A DNA stretch of 64,000 bases from Zeimonas arvi (GTDB lineage Bacteria > Pseudomonadota > Gammaproteobacteria > Burkholderiales > Burkholderiaceae_E): positions 62,001 through 126,000 of the forward strand of contig NZ_VDUY01000005.1 in NCBI RefSeq assembly GCF_008039575.1, read 5' to 3'. Positions 35,905 through 44,552 of the stretch are shown here, piece by piece. Positions within the stretch are counted from its first letter, which is position 1. Every line of letters begins with the position of its first letter. The position numbers and the translations under genes are program-made. The notes beneath the pieces are model-generated. The model was not told the DNA's origin and made no database searches. It saw only the letters and a program-made list of their open reading frames with translations.

Positions 35905-36004
35905 CACTATATTTCTAGTTTTTTCGAAATGCAAGCACCATCGAATCCCTGCCGCGCGCTTGGACATCGTCGAGCATCCGCGGTGCGGGTGCGACGATCG
36001 TGGC

Positions 36005-37147
36005 ATGAACACACCGGATCGCCGCTTCTTCCTGTCTGCAGGCGTTGCACTGCTCGGCGCCGCCTCGCTCCCGGTGCCCGGCCGCACCCAGGGGCCCGCC
36101 CGCGCCGCCATCGCGCCTGCCCGCATCGCCTCCGGCCTCGCGCACCCCTGGGCACTCGCCTTCCTGCCCGACGGCTCCATGCTGGTCACCGAGCGCCCGG
36201 GCCGCCTGCGCCGCGTCTTCCCGGACGGCCGCCTCTCGGCACCGATCACGGGCGTGCCCGAGGTCGCCGCCCGGGGCCAGGGCGGCCTGCTCGACGTGGC
36301 GCTCGGCCCCGGCTTCGCGACCGACCGCAGCGTGTTCCTGTCGTACTCGCAGCCCACGAAGGACGGCGCGCGCACCGCAGTCGCGCGCGCCACGCTGTCG
36401 GCCGACGGCGCCGCGCTGCGCGAGGTGTCGGTGATCTTCGCGCAGAAGCACGCGAGTTCCGGCGGCAACCACTTCGGCTCGCGGCTGGTGTTCGCCCGCG
36501 ACGGCAACCTGTTCGTGACCACCGGCGACCGCTGGTCCGAGAGCGAGCGCGCTCAGACGCTGGACAACCACTTCGGCAAGATCCTGCGCATCCGCCCCGA
36601 CGGCAGCGTGCCGCCGGACAATCCCTTCGTGAATCGCGAAGGCGCCTTGCCCGAGATCCACTCCTACGGCCATCGCAACGTGCAGGGCGCGGCGCTGCAC
36701 CCGGACACCGGCGCGCTGTGGACGCACGAGCACGGCCCGCAGGGCGGCGACGAGGTCAACGTGGAGAAGGCCGGGGCCAACTACGGCTGGCCGGTGATCA
36801 CTTACGGCAAGCAGTACGTGACGGGTTTCCGGATCGGCGAGGGCACCGAGCGGGCCGACGTGGCGCCGCCGGTGCTGCAGTGGACGCCGTCGATCGCCCC
36901 CTCGGGCATGGCCTTCCTGACCAGCGATCGCTACCCGGGCTGGCGCGGCAACCTGTTCGTGGGCTCGCTCAAGTTCCGGATGCTGGTGCGGCTCGAGCTC
37001 GGCGGCGCGCGCGTGGCGCGCGAGGAGCGGCTGCTGACCGACTTCTCGGAACGGGTCCGCGACGTGCGGCAGGGACCCGACGGGTTGCTGTACCTGCTGA
37101 CCGACGCCGACGACGGACAGCTGGTGCGGCTGGACCCGCGCCGCTGA
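36005..37147 (+). CDS. PQQ-dependent sugar dehydrogenase family protein (Tat-exported)
   Basis: This protein of 380 residues is a soluble six-bladed beta-propeller of the glucose/sorbosone dehydrogenase family (YliI/Asd type), which oxidises aldose sugars with PQQ in the periplasm. The N-terminus DRRFFLSAGVALLGAASL is a Tat-type signal with two arginines. Family motifs are HPWALAFLPDGSMLVTERPGRL, GGLLDVALGPGF, NHFGSRLVF, SYGHRNVQG and HEHGPQGGDEVN, ending PDGLLYLLTD. It is monocistronic, about 100 bases from the divergent arsR and 4 bases from the convergent metW. No PQQ synthesis genes are in the window. Confidence 0.92.
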   Translation: MNTPDRRFFLSAGVALLGAASLPVPGRTQGPARAAIAPARIASGLAHPWALAFLPDGSMLVTERPGRLRRVFPDGRLSAPITGVPEVAARGQGGLLDVALGPGFATDRSVFLSYSQPTKDGARTAVARATLSADGAALREVSVIFAQKHASSGGNHFGSRLVFARDGNLFVTTGDRWSESERAQTLDNHFGKILRIRPDGSVPPDNPFVNREGALPEIHSYGHRNVQGAALHPDTGALWTHEHGPQGGDEVNVEKAGANYGWPVITYGKQYVTGFRIGEGTERADVAPPVLQWTPSIAPSGMAFLTSDRYPGWRGNLFVGSLKFRMLVRLELGGARVAREERLLTDFSERVRDVRQGPDGLLYLLTDADDGQLVRLDPRR

Positions 37148-37151
37148 CGTT

Positions 37152-37847
37152 TCAGCGCGAGCGCCTGAACCGGTAGATCGCCTGCGTGGCCCGCAGCGCC
37201 GGCAGCCAGCCCACCGGCTCGCCGTCGGCCAGGAAGGCGCGACCGGTGATCACCAGGCCGAGCCGGCGCAGGAAGTCCTCGAAGTCGCGCACGGTGGCCA
37301 GGTGCAGGTTCGGCGTGTTGAACCACTCGTAGGGCATCTCGCGCGACACCGGCATGCGCCCGCGCAGGATCGACCAGGCGTGGTACCAGTGGCCGAAGTT
37401 CGGGAAGGACACGATGCCCTCGCTGCCCACCTGGCTCATCTCGCGCAGCACCTTCTCGGTCTGGTGGGTGGCCTGGATAGCCATCGACAGCACGACCACG
37501 TCGAACTGGTCGTGACCGAACATGCCCAGGCCGGCCTCGATGTCGCGCTGGACCACGTCGACCCCGCGGCGCACGCACGACAGCACCGCCTCGTCGTCGA
37601 TCTCCACGCCGTAACCGGTACAGCCGCGGGCGGCCTGCAGCCAGGCCATCAATGCGCCGTCGCCGCAGCCGAGGTCGAGCACGCGCGAGCCGGGCGCGAT
37701 CCACTGCCCGATCACCGCGTGGTCGGGTCGCAGCGCGGTGGCGACGGGCCCCGCGTCGACCGGAATCAGGCCTGCGCTTGCGGCCGAGACGGTCGGCATG
37801 GCGGGACTGCCCGATCCGACGCCGGGCATCCTGGGAAACGTCTTCAT
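37152..37847 (-). CDS. metW: Methionine biosynthesis protein MetW
   Basis: This 231-residue protein is the class I methyltransferase-fold partner of MetX in homoserine acetylation. It has [15 protein letters not shown] for SAM-like binding, [26 protein letters not shown] and FPNFGHW, all typical of MetW. The family usually starts near [11 protein letters not shown], so this protein carries about 40 extra N-terminal residues. Its ATG overlaps the metX stop (ATGA), which supports the long form. It is under the same SAM-II riboswitch as metX. Confidence 0.93.
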   Translation of the reverse strand: MKTFPRMPGVGSGSPAMPTVSAASAGLIPVDAGPVATALRPDHAVIGQWIAPGSRVLDLGCGDGALMAWLQAARGCTGYGVEIDDEAVLSCVRRGVDVVQRDIEAGLGMFGHDQFDVVVLSMAIQATHQTEKVLREMSQVGSEGIVSFPNFGHWYHAWSILRGRMPVSREMPYEWFNTPNLHLATVRDFEDFLRRLGLVITGRAFLADGEPVGWLPALRATQAIYRFRRSR

Positions 37848-39097
37848 GCCGCGGCCTCCTGGTGCTGCGGCGCGGGCGAGGCGGCCCCGGCGCCTGCCAC
37901 GCTGCGCGTGTGGATCCGGTCGAAGTAGGCCGCCACCACCGCCAGGTACTGCGGGTCCTCGAGCAGGAAGGCGTCGTGGCCGTGCGGCGCGTCGATCTCG
38001 GCGTAGGTGACCCGCTTGCGTGCCGCCAGCAGCGCCTGCACGATCTCGCGGCTGCGCTCGGGCGCGAAGCGCCAGTCGGTGGTGAACGAGGCCACCAGGA
38101 AGTCGGCGGTGGCCGGCGCCAGGGCGGCGGCCAGGTCCCCGCCGTGCGCGAGCGCGGGATCGAAGTAGTCGAGCGCCCGGGTGATCAGCAGGTAGGTGTT
38201 GGCGTCGAAGTACTTCGAGAACTTCTCGCCCTGGTAGCGCAGGTAAGACTCGATCTCGAACTCGATGTCGAAGGTGAAGCGGTAGTCGCTGCGCGGCGGC
38301 GCGTCCGTTTCCGAAACGCCGCCGGCCGCCAGCTGCGCGGCCAGCGCCTCGGGAGAGGGCCGCAGCGCGCGGCCGAACTTCTCGGCCATCGAGTCGTCGG
38401 ACAGATAGGTGATGTGGCCGATCATCCGGGCCACCTGCAGTCCGCGCGCCGGCACCACGCCGTGCGCGTAGAAGCGTCCGCCGTGGAAGTCGGGGTCGGT
38501 GATGATCGCGCGGCGCGCGACCTCGTTGAAGGCGATGTTCTGCGCCGACAGCTTGGGCGCGGTGGCGATCGCCACGCAGTGCGCCACCCGCCCCGGATAC
38601 AGCGTCGCCCAGGCCAGCGCCTGCATGCCGCCCAGGCTGCCGCCCATCACCGCGGCGAAGCGCGCGATGCCCAGCTCGTCGGCCAGCCGCGCCTGCGCGT
38701 GCACCCAGTCCTCGACGGTGACCACCGGGAAGTCGGGGCCGTAGGGCTCGCCGGTCGCCGGGTTGCGGCTCATCGGACCGGTGGAGCCGAAGCAGCTGCC
38801 CAGGTTGTTCACGCAGACGACGAAGAAGCGCCGGGTGTCCACCGGCTTGCCGGGGCCGACCATGTTGTCCCACCAGCCGGCCGTCTTGGGGTCGTCACCG
38901 TAGGTGCCCGCCACGTGGTGCGACGCGTTCAGCGCGTGGCAGATCAGCACCGCATTGGAACGCGCGGCGTTCAGCTCGCCGTAGGTCTCGTAGACGAGTT
39001 CGTAGCCGGCGATGGCCGCGCCGCTGCGCAAGGCGAGCGGCGCGTCGAAACGCATGCGCTGCGGTGCGACCTGACCGACCGATCCGGGTGCCGACAT
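37844..39097 (-). CDS. metX: Homoserine O-acetyltransferase MetX
   Basis: This 417-residue alpha/beta-hydrolase acylates homoserine, the first committed step of methionine synthesis. Features are [27 protein letters not shown], nucleophile Ser154 in GGSLGGMQ and the His region [12 protein letters not shown] near the C-terminus. Acetyl- versus succinyl-CoA use cannot be settled from the motifs I can see; proteobacterial MetX enzymes vary. It is preceded by a promoter, a SAM-II riboswitch and a terminator, and overlaps metW. The design predicts repression when SAM is plentiful. Confidence 0.94.
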   Translation of the reverse strand: MSAPGSVGQVAPQRMRFDAPLALRSGAAIAGYELVYETYGELNAARSNAVLICHALNASHHVAGTYGDDPKTAGWWDNMVGPGKPVDTRRFFVVCVNNLGSCFGSTGPMSRNPATGEPYGPDFPVVTVEDWVHAQARLADELGIARFAAVMGGSLGGMQALAWATLYPGRVAHCVAIATAPKLSAQNIAFNEVARRAIITDPDFHGGRFYAHGVVPARGLQVARMIGHITYLSDDSMAEKFGRALRPSPEALAAQLAAGGVSETDAPPRSDYRFTFDIEFEIESYLRYQGEKFSKYFDANTYLLITRALDYFDPALAHGGDLAAALAPATADFLVASFTTDWRFAPERSREIVQALLAARKRVTYAEIDAPHGHDAFLLEDPQYLAVVAAYFDRIHTRSVAGAGAASPAPQHQEAAA

Positions 39098-39128
39098 GGG
39101 TGGAGGAATCCTGATGAAGCCAGAAACG

Positions 39129-39164
39129 AAAAAGCCCGACCGGCTTGCGAGGCGGATCGGGCTT
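39129..39164 (-). terminator. Intrinsic terminator between the SAM-II riboswitch and metX
   Basis: On the minus strand, AAGCCCGA (39157-39164) pairs with TCGGGCTT (39132-39139), and the second arm runs into five T residues ending at 39129. It lies 17 bases after the aptamer and 31 bases before the metX start. This is the expected place for a transcription attenuator driven by the riboswitch. Confidence 0.8.
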
Positions 39165-39180
39165 CGGGGAACGGACCCCG

Positions 39181-39234
39181 CCGCTTTAGCCGCATTTTTA
39201 ACGCGCCCGCAAGCTGGTCCTCAAATCGGCGCGA
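39181..39234 (-). ncRNA. SAM-II (SAM-alpha, metA motif) riboswitch aptamer
   Basis: The ~54-base element matches the SAM-II aptamer in order. The P1 5' arm CGCGCC (39228-39233) is followed by the loop GATTTGA. CTTGC and the P1 3' arm GGCGCG (39202-39207) come next. An A/T-rich TTAAAAATG and the conserved GCTAAA (39185-39190) then lead to a GG that closes the pseudoknot. P1 is perfectly paired. It sits between a promoter and a terminator ahead of metX, the usual SAM-II target. SAM-II is mostly alphaproteobacterial, so finding it in a likely betaproteobacterium is of note. Confidence 0.88.
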
Positions 39235-39245
39235 CAGGGGAAAGG

Positions 39246-39274
39246 AAGTTACCGAGGGCGAGCTCCGATGTCAA
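39246..39274 (-). promoter_or_regulatory. Sigma-70-type promoter for metX-metW
   Basis: On the minus strand, a perfect -35 TTGACA (39269-39274) and a -10 TAACTT (39246-39251) are separated by 17 bases. The -35 overlaps the ptsI stop codon. The expected start point, near 39239, lies just before the first base of the riboswitch aptamer, which supports both calls. Confidence 0.75.
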
Positions 39275-40992
39275 ATCGGCGCATCGGCGCGCAGCTTGGC
39301 CAGCATCGCCGCCACGCGCGCCGGTTCGTCGGAGGACAGCAGGCGGGAGACCTTCGGCGCGAGCTTCGATGCGTCGGCCCGCAGGATCTCCTGCTTGACG
39401 CGCAGCAGGCTCGCCTGGTGCATCGAGAACTGCGTGAGACCCATGCCCAGCAGCAGCCGCGTCGCGCCCCAGTCGCCGGCCATCTCGCCGCACACCGCCA
39501 CCGGCTTGCCCGCCTTGCGGCCGGCGCGGATCGTCATTGCGATCAGCCTGAGCACCGCCGGATGGAACGGATCGTAGAGCGCGGCGACCTCGTGGTCGGC
39601 GCGGTCGATGGCCAGCGTGTACTGGATCAGGTCGTTCGTGCCGATCGACAGGAAGTCGAGCCGGCGCACGAAGAGCCCGGCGGTCAGCGCAGCGGCCGGG
39701 ATCTCGACCATGCCGCCCACCGGCATCTGCGCATCGAAGGCGATGCGACGCTCGGCGAGCTGCGCGCGCGCCTGGTCGATCAGCTGCAGCGCCTGCTCGA
39801 TCTCGTGGCCGTGCGCGAGCATGGGGATCAGCAGCCTCACCGGCCCGTGGGCCGAGGCCCGCAGGATCGCGCGCAACTGGGTCAGGAACACCGCCGGCGC
39901 GGCCAGGCAGTAGCGGATCGCGCGCCGGCCCAGCGCAGGATTGGGCGACACCGCGCCATGCTCCGAGGCCAGCTCCTTGTCGGCGCCCACGTCGATGGTG
40001 CGGACCGTGACCGGCCGGCCCTGCATGCCGAGCACCGCCTCGCGGTAGGCCTCGTACTGCTCGTCCTCGCCGGGCAGCTCGCGCCGGTTCATGAACAGGA
40101 ACTCGGAGCGGAACAGGCCCACGCCCTCGGCGCCGGCCTCGAGCGCCTGCCCGGCCTCGCCGGGCAGCTCGATGTTCGCGTGCAGCTGGATGGCCTGGCC
40201 GTCGAGCGTCGCCGCCGGCACGCGCAACAGCCGGCGCAGGCGGTCGCGCTCGAGCCTGCCCTCGGCCTGCCGGTGCCGGTACTCGGCGAGCACCGCCTCG
40301 TCGGGCGCCACGATGACGACGCCGGCCTCGCCGTCGAGGATCAGCCAGTCGTCGTCGCGGATCAGCGCGCTTGCGCTGCCCAGGCCCAGCACCGCCGGCA
40401 CGTTCATGCTGCGCGCCAGGATCGCCATGTGCGAGGTGGCGCCGCCCAGGTCGATCGCGAAACCCAGCGCCGAGCGCAAGGCCAGCATGTCGGCCGGCGC
40501 GATGTCTTCGGCCACGAAGATCGCCGGCTCCGAGGCGGGCATCCCGCGGGCGCGCGAGCCCGACAGGGCGCGCAGCACGCGGTCGGCCACCTGCTCGACA
40601 TCACGGCCGCGCTCGCTCAGGTATTCGTCCTCGAGCTCGGCGAACTGCGCGGCCAGGTGGCCGGCCTGCGCCGAGATCGCCCACTCGGCATTCCACAGGT
40701 GCTCGCGGATCGCGGTGCGCGCCGCGCCCGAGAGCGCCGGGTCGTCGAGGATCATCGCGTGCACGTCGAGCAGCGCGCGCGCCTCGGCCGGCGCGTCGTC
40801 GGGCAGGTCCTCGGCCAGTTCCCCGAGCTCGGACTTGACCACCGCGATCGCGGTCTCGAGCCGCTCGATCTCGCTCCAGGCCTGCTCGGGCTGCACGCGA
40901 TAGCGCAGCACGTCGCGCTGGCGCGACTCCACCACCCGCGCGCGGCTGATGACGATGCCGCCGCCTATCCCGGTGCCGTGCAGGCTGAACAT
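39271..40992 (-). CDS. ptsI: Phosphoenolpyruvate-protein phosphotransferase (PTS enzyme I)
   Basis: This 573-residue enzyme autophosphorylates from PEP and passes the phosphate to HPr. The phospho-histidine is His188 in GGATSHMAILAR. PEP- and Mg-binding motifs in the C-terminal barrel are GVGLFRSEFLFM, LSIGTNDLIQYTLAIDR and the catalytic cysteine in VAVCGEMAGD. Length is normal for EI. A GAGGAG site at the end of ptsH precedes the ATG, seven bases after that stop. No sugar-specific EIIB/EIIC is linked, so the set looks regulatory rather than for transport. Confidence 0.96.
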   Translation of the reverse strand: MFSLHGTGIGGGIVISRARVVESRQRDVLRYRVQPEQAWSEIERLETAIAVVKSELGELAEDLPDDAPAEARALLDVHAMILDDPALSGAARTAIREHLWNAEWAISAQAGHLAAQFAELEDEYLSERGRDVEQVADRVLRALSGSRARGMPASEPAIFVAEDIAPADMLALRSALGFAIDLGGATSHMAILARSMNVPAVLGLGSASALIRDDDWLILDGEAGVVIVAPDEAVLAEYRHRQAEGRLERDRLRRLLRVPAATLDGQAIQLHANIELPGEAGQALEAGAEGVGLFRSEFLFMNRRELPGEDEQYEAYREAVLGMQGRPVTVRTIDVGADKELASEHGAVSPNPALGRRAIRYCLAAPAVFLTQLRAILRASAHGPVRLLIPMLAHGHEIEQALQLIDQARAQLAERRIAFDAQMPVGGMVEIPAAALTAGLFVRRLDFLSIGTNDLIQYTLAIDRADHEVAALYDPFHPAVLRLIAMTIRAGRKAGKPVAVCGEMAGDWGATRLLLGMGLTQFSMHQASLLRVKQEILRADASKLAPKVSRLLSSDEPARVAAMLAKLRADAPI

Positions 40993-40999
40993 GGCCGCC

Positions 41000-41266
41000 C
41001 TACTCCTCGTCGAAACCGGCTTCGATCAGCTCGCGCAATGCGGCGACCGCCTCGGCCTCGTCGGGCCCGTCGGCCTCGATCTTCAGCGTGCTGCCGCGCG
41101 CGGCCGCCAGCATCATCACGCCCATGATGCTCTTGGCGTTGACGCGCCGCGCGTTCTTCGTGAGCCAGACTTCGGCGGCGAACCTTCCCGCCACTGCGCT
41201 GACCTTGGCCGAGGGCCGGGCGTGCAGGCCCAGCCGGTTGACGATGACCACTTCGGCCTCGGTCAT
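41000..41266 (-). CDS. ptsH: Phosphocarrier protein HPr
   Basis: This 88-residue protein relays phosphate from enzyme I to EIIA. Active His15 lies in LGLHARPSAK, and Ser46 in AKSIMGVMM is the site that HPr kinase would modify if one is present. Length and both motifs are canonical. Its start overlaps the EIIA stop (ATGA), so it is coupled to both neighbours. Confidence 0.96.
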   Translation of the reverse strand: MTEAEVVIVNRLGLHARPSAKVSAVAGRFAAEVWLTKNARRVNAKSIMGVMMLAAARGSTLKIEADGPDEAEAVAALRELIEAGFDEE

Positions 41267-41667
41267 CGCGCCTCCCGGTCTTCCGGGCGCATCGCGCGGA
41301 TCGCACCCTTGCCGGTGGCGACCAGCTCCTCGACCACCTCCTCGACCGGCCTGCGCCGCTGGGTGATCGCCTTGAGCAGCATCGGCAAATTCACCCCGGC
41401 CACCACGTACACGCGCAGCGGCTGGGCGAGCGTCATCGCGATCCGCGACGGCGTGGCGCCGAAGCAGTCGGTGAACACGATCGCGCCGCTGCCGTCGTTG
41501 ATGCGCAGGAGCAGGTCGCGCGCCGCCTGGATCGCCGCCTCGGGATCCTCGTCGGGGATCACGTCCAGCGCAGCGAGCTGCGGCGGCAAGCGGCCGAACA
41601 CGTGGCGCGTGCAGCGGATCAGCGCGGTGCCCAGCGGCTCGTGCGATACGACCATGATGCCGATCAT
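41263..41667 (-). CDS. PTS EIIA component, mannose (ManX) type
   Basis: This 134-residue protein is a lone EIIA domain of the mannose family, with phospho-histidine His9 in VVSHEPLG. GAIVFTDCFGATPSRIA is the usual dimer and active-site segment. No IIB, IIC or IID genes follow, so it is likely a regulatory phosphate acceptor. The same order, EIIA(Man)-HPr-EI next to gshB, is known in other betaproteobacteria. It overlaps gshB and ptsH at either end by ATGA. I chose ATG 41667. Confidence 0.92.
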   Translation of the reverse strand: MIGIMVVSHEPLGTALIRCTRHVFGRLPPQLAALDVIPDEDPEAAIQAARDLLLRINDGSGAIVFTDCFGATPSRIAMTLAQPLRVYVVAGVNLPMLLKAITQRRRPVEEVVEELVATGKGAIRAMRPEDREAR

Positions 41668-42620
41668 CGCGCGCCCGCCGCCTCCTCGAGCGCGTCGACG
41701 AACATCGCGGCCACGCCGAATCCGGTCTGGTCGCGGATCTCCTGGAAGCAGGTGGGGCTGGTCACGTTGATCTCGGTGATGCATTCGCCGATCAGGTCCA
41801 GGCCCACCAGCAGCAGCCCGCGCGGCGCCAGCACCTGGGCGACCGCCTCGCCGACCTCGCGATCCTTCGCCGACAGCTCGCGCGCCACGCCACGCCCGCC
41901 CGCGGCCAGGTTGCCGCGGAACTCGCCGGTCTTCGGGATGCGGGCCAGGCAGAAGGGCACGACCTTGCCGCCGATCAGCAGCACCCGCTTGTCGCCGTCG
42001 GCGATCTCGGGCAGGAAGCGCTGGGCCATCACCGAACGATTGCCGAACTGGTTCAGCGTCTCGATGATGACCGAGAGGTTCGGGTCACCGCGCTCGGCGC
42101 GGAAGATCGAGCTGCCGCCCATGCCGTCGAGCAGCTTGAAGACCGCGATGCCATGCTCGTCCACGAAGCCTCGCAGGGCCTGCGCGCTGCGAGTCACCAG
42201 CATCGGCGCGGCGAACTGCGGGAACTCGGCGATCGCCAGCTTCTCGTTGTGGCCGCGGATCGCGGTGGGGTCGTTGTAGACCTTCGCCCCCTCGCGCACC
42301 GCGTGCTCGAGCAGGTAGGTGGAGTACACGTACTCCATGTCGAAGGGCGGGTCCTTGCGCATCAGCGTGGCGTCGAAGGCCGCCACCGGCTCCTCGGCGG
42401 GCTCGCCGAGCGCGTACCAGGCGCGGTCCTTGCCGGTGGGGTCGAGCAGGCGCAGCAGGCGCGCATGAGCCACCGTGCGCCCGCCGGCGAGCGAGAGCTC
42501 GTGCTGCTCGCAGACGAAGACCGCGTGGCCGCGCCGGTCGGCCTCGACCATCATCGCGAAGGTCGAGTCCTTGTAGGTGGTGATTTTCTCGAGCGGGTCG
42601 AGGATGATCAGGATGCGCAT
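41664..42620 (-). CDS. gshB: Glutathione synthetase
   Basis: This 318-residue ATP-grasp enzyme joins gamma-glutamylcysteine and glycine. It begins RILIILDPLEKITTYKDSTFAMM, the family N-terminus, with MRKDPPFDMEYVYSTYLLE, NDPTAIRGHNEKL, KLLDGMGGSSIF and GLDLIGECITEINVTSPT. Length fits bacterial GshB. It is the first gene of a chained cluster gshB-EIIA-ptsH-ptsI, each overlapping or within a few bases of the next. The grouping suggests shared transcription. Confidence 0.96.
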   Translation of the reverse strand: MRILIILDPLEKITTYKDSTFAMMVEADRRGHAVFVCEQHELSLAGGRTVAHARLLRLLDPTGKDRAWYALGEPAEEPVAAFDATLMRKDPPFDMEYVYSTYLLEHAVREGAKVYNDPTAIRGHNEKLAIAEFPQFAAPMLVTRSAQALRGFVDEHGIAVFKLLDGMGGSSIFRAERGDPNLSVIIETLNQFGNRSVMAQRFLPEIADGDKRVLLIGGKVVPFCLARIPKTGEFRGNLAAGGRGVARELSAKDREVGEAVAQVLAPRGLLLVGLDLIGECITEINVTSPTCFQEIRDQTGFGVAAMFVDALEEAAGAR

Positions 42621-42734
42621 CGATGAGTTTCCCGGCCCGGTTCGGCCATGGCGTCGGTGAAGGATCGGGGATCCGGCGGCATTGGCGCCCGATTGTAGCG
42701 CCGGGCCTTTCCGGGCGAGGCGCCACGCCATGGG

Positions 42735-42757
42735 AAAAGGGGCCCGAGGGCCCCTTC
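42735..42757 (-). terminator. Intrinsic terminator after amtB
   Basis: GGGGCCC (42739-42745) and GGGCCCC (42748-42754) form a strong GC stem. On the minus strand the stem is followed by TTTT at 42735-42738. It lies 65 bases beyond the amtB stop, so it would end the torF-glnK-amtB message before gshB. Confidence 0.65.
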
Positions 42758-42821
42758 TTCCGTCCATCTTCCGCCGTCCTCGCGCCGGGTGGCGCAGGTC
42801 GCGCGCCCGGCGCCCCGGCAC

Positions 42822-44144
42822 TCACCGGCTGTAGGCGGACTCGCCGTGCGAGACGATGTCCAGGCCCTCGCGCTCTTCCTCGTCGGTGACGCGCAGCCCG
42901 AGCATCATGTCGACCAGCTTGTAGGCGACCAGCGACACGACGCCCGACCAGAGGATCGTGATGATCACGCCCTTGGCCTGGATCACGACCTGGCCGGCGA
43001 TCGAGAAGTCCTCGGCGCCCGTGCCGCCCAGCCAGGGCGCGGTGAACACGCCGGTCAGCAGGGCGCCCACGATGCCGCCCACGCCGTGCACGCCGAACAC
43101 GTCGAGCGCGTCGTCGGCGCCCAGCAGCCGCTTCAGGCCGTTCACGCCCCACAGGCAGACCAGGCCGGCGATCAGGCCGAGCAGGATCGCGCCCATCGGG
43201 CCCACGGTGCCGGCGGCCGGGGTGACCGCCACCAGGCCGGCGACCGCGCCCGAGGCGGCGCCCAGCATCGAGGCCTTGCCCTTGGACATGGCTTCGCCGG
43301 CGATCCAGGACAGCGTGGCGGCACCGGTGGCCAGCAGCGTGTTGATCACCGCGAGCGCCGCGGTCGAGTTCGCCTCGAGCGCCGAGCCGGCGTTGAAGCC
43401 GAACCAGCCCACCCACAGCAGCGAGGCGCCGACCATCGTGAGCGTCAGCGAGTGCGGAGGCATCGCTTCCTTGCCGTAGCCCAGCCGCTTGCCCACCAGG
43501 TAGGCGCCCACCAGGCCGGCAACGCCGGCGTTGATGTGCACCACGGTGCCGCCGGCGAAGTCGAGCGCGCCGTCCTTGAACAGCAGGCCCTCGCCGTACC
43601 AGACCATGTGCGCCACGGGCAGGTAGCTGAAGGTGAACCAGATCACCGAGAACAGCAGCACCGCCGAGAACCTGATCCGCTCGGCGAAGGCGCCGACGAT
43701 CAGCGCGCAGGTGATGGCCGCGAAAGTGGCCTGGAAGGCGATGAACACGTACTCGGGGATCTTGATCCCTTCGCTGAAGGTGTCGGCCAGGGAGTCCACG
43801 CCCACGCCCTTCAGGAAGATCTTCTCGAAGGAGCCGAAGAACTGGCCGGTGCCGGTGAAGGCCAGGCTGTAGCCGTAGATGGCCCACAGAACCGTGATCA
43901 GCGAGAAGACCACGAAGACTTGCATCAGCACCGAGAGCATGTTCTTCGCGCGGACCAGGCCGCCGTAGAACAGCGCCAGGCCGGGAATCGTCATGGCGAT
44001 GACCAGCACGGTGGCGGTCATCATCCAGGCCACGTCGCCCTTGTTGACCGTGGCTTCCGCCGCGAATGCGGCCGCCGGGGACAGCAGCAGCGCGCCGAGC
44101 AGCGCCGGCACGGCAGCCGGCAATCGAGTCAGGAATCTCATCAT
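42822..44144 (-). CDS. amtB: Ammonium transporter AmtB
   Basis: This 440-residue channel protein starts with a cleavable signal peptide (ALLLSPAAAFAA) and has eleven predicted helices. It contains ALFYGGLVRAKNMLSV and the twin pore histidines in VHINAGVAGLVGA and FGVHGVGGIVGALLTG. It conducts ammonia/ammonium and is blocked by unmodified GlnK. An AGGAGAAC site lies directly before the ATG, 24 bases after the glnK stop. It is the last gene of torF-glnK-amtB, which has a sigma-54 promoter. Confidence 0.96.
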   Translation of the reverse strand: MMRFLTRLPAAVPALLGALLLSPAAAFAAEATVNKGDVAWMMTATVLVIAMTIPGLALFYGGLVRAKNMLSVLMQVFVVFSLITVLWAIYGYSLAFTGTGQFFGSFEKIFLKGVGVDSLADTFSEGIKIPEYVFIAFQATFAAITCALIVGAFAERIRFSAVLLFSVIWFTFSYLPVAHMVWYGEGLLFKDGALDFAGGTVVHINAGVAGLVGAYLVGKRLGYGKEAMPPHSLTLTMVGASLLWVGWFGFNAGSALEANSTAALAVINTLLATGAATLSWIAGEAMSKGKASMLGAASGAVAGLVAVTPAAGTVGPMGAILLGLIAGLVCLWGVNGLKRLLGADDALDVFGVHGVGGIVGALLTGVFTAPWLGGTGAEDFSIAGQVVIQAKGVIITILWSGVVSLVAYKLVDMMLGLRVTDEEEREGLDIVSHGESAYSR

Positions 44145-44168
44145 GTTCTCCTGGGGGTCGTCGAGCGC

Positions 44169-44546
<378 letters not shown>

Positions 44547-44552
44547 TCAGTT

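Noticed and set aside
39221-39284. Repeated 12-base GCGCCGATTTGA as a mobile or regulatory repeat
   Set aside because: One copy is the last codons and stop of ptsI, and the other is part of the SAM-II aptamer. Each is explained by its own role, so the likeness is probably chance.
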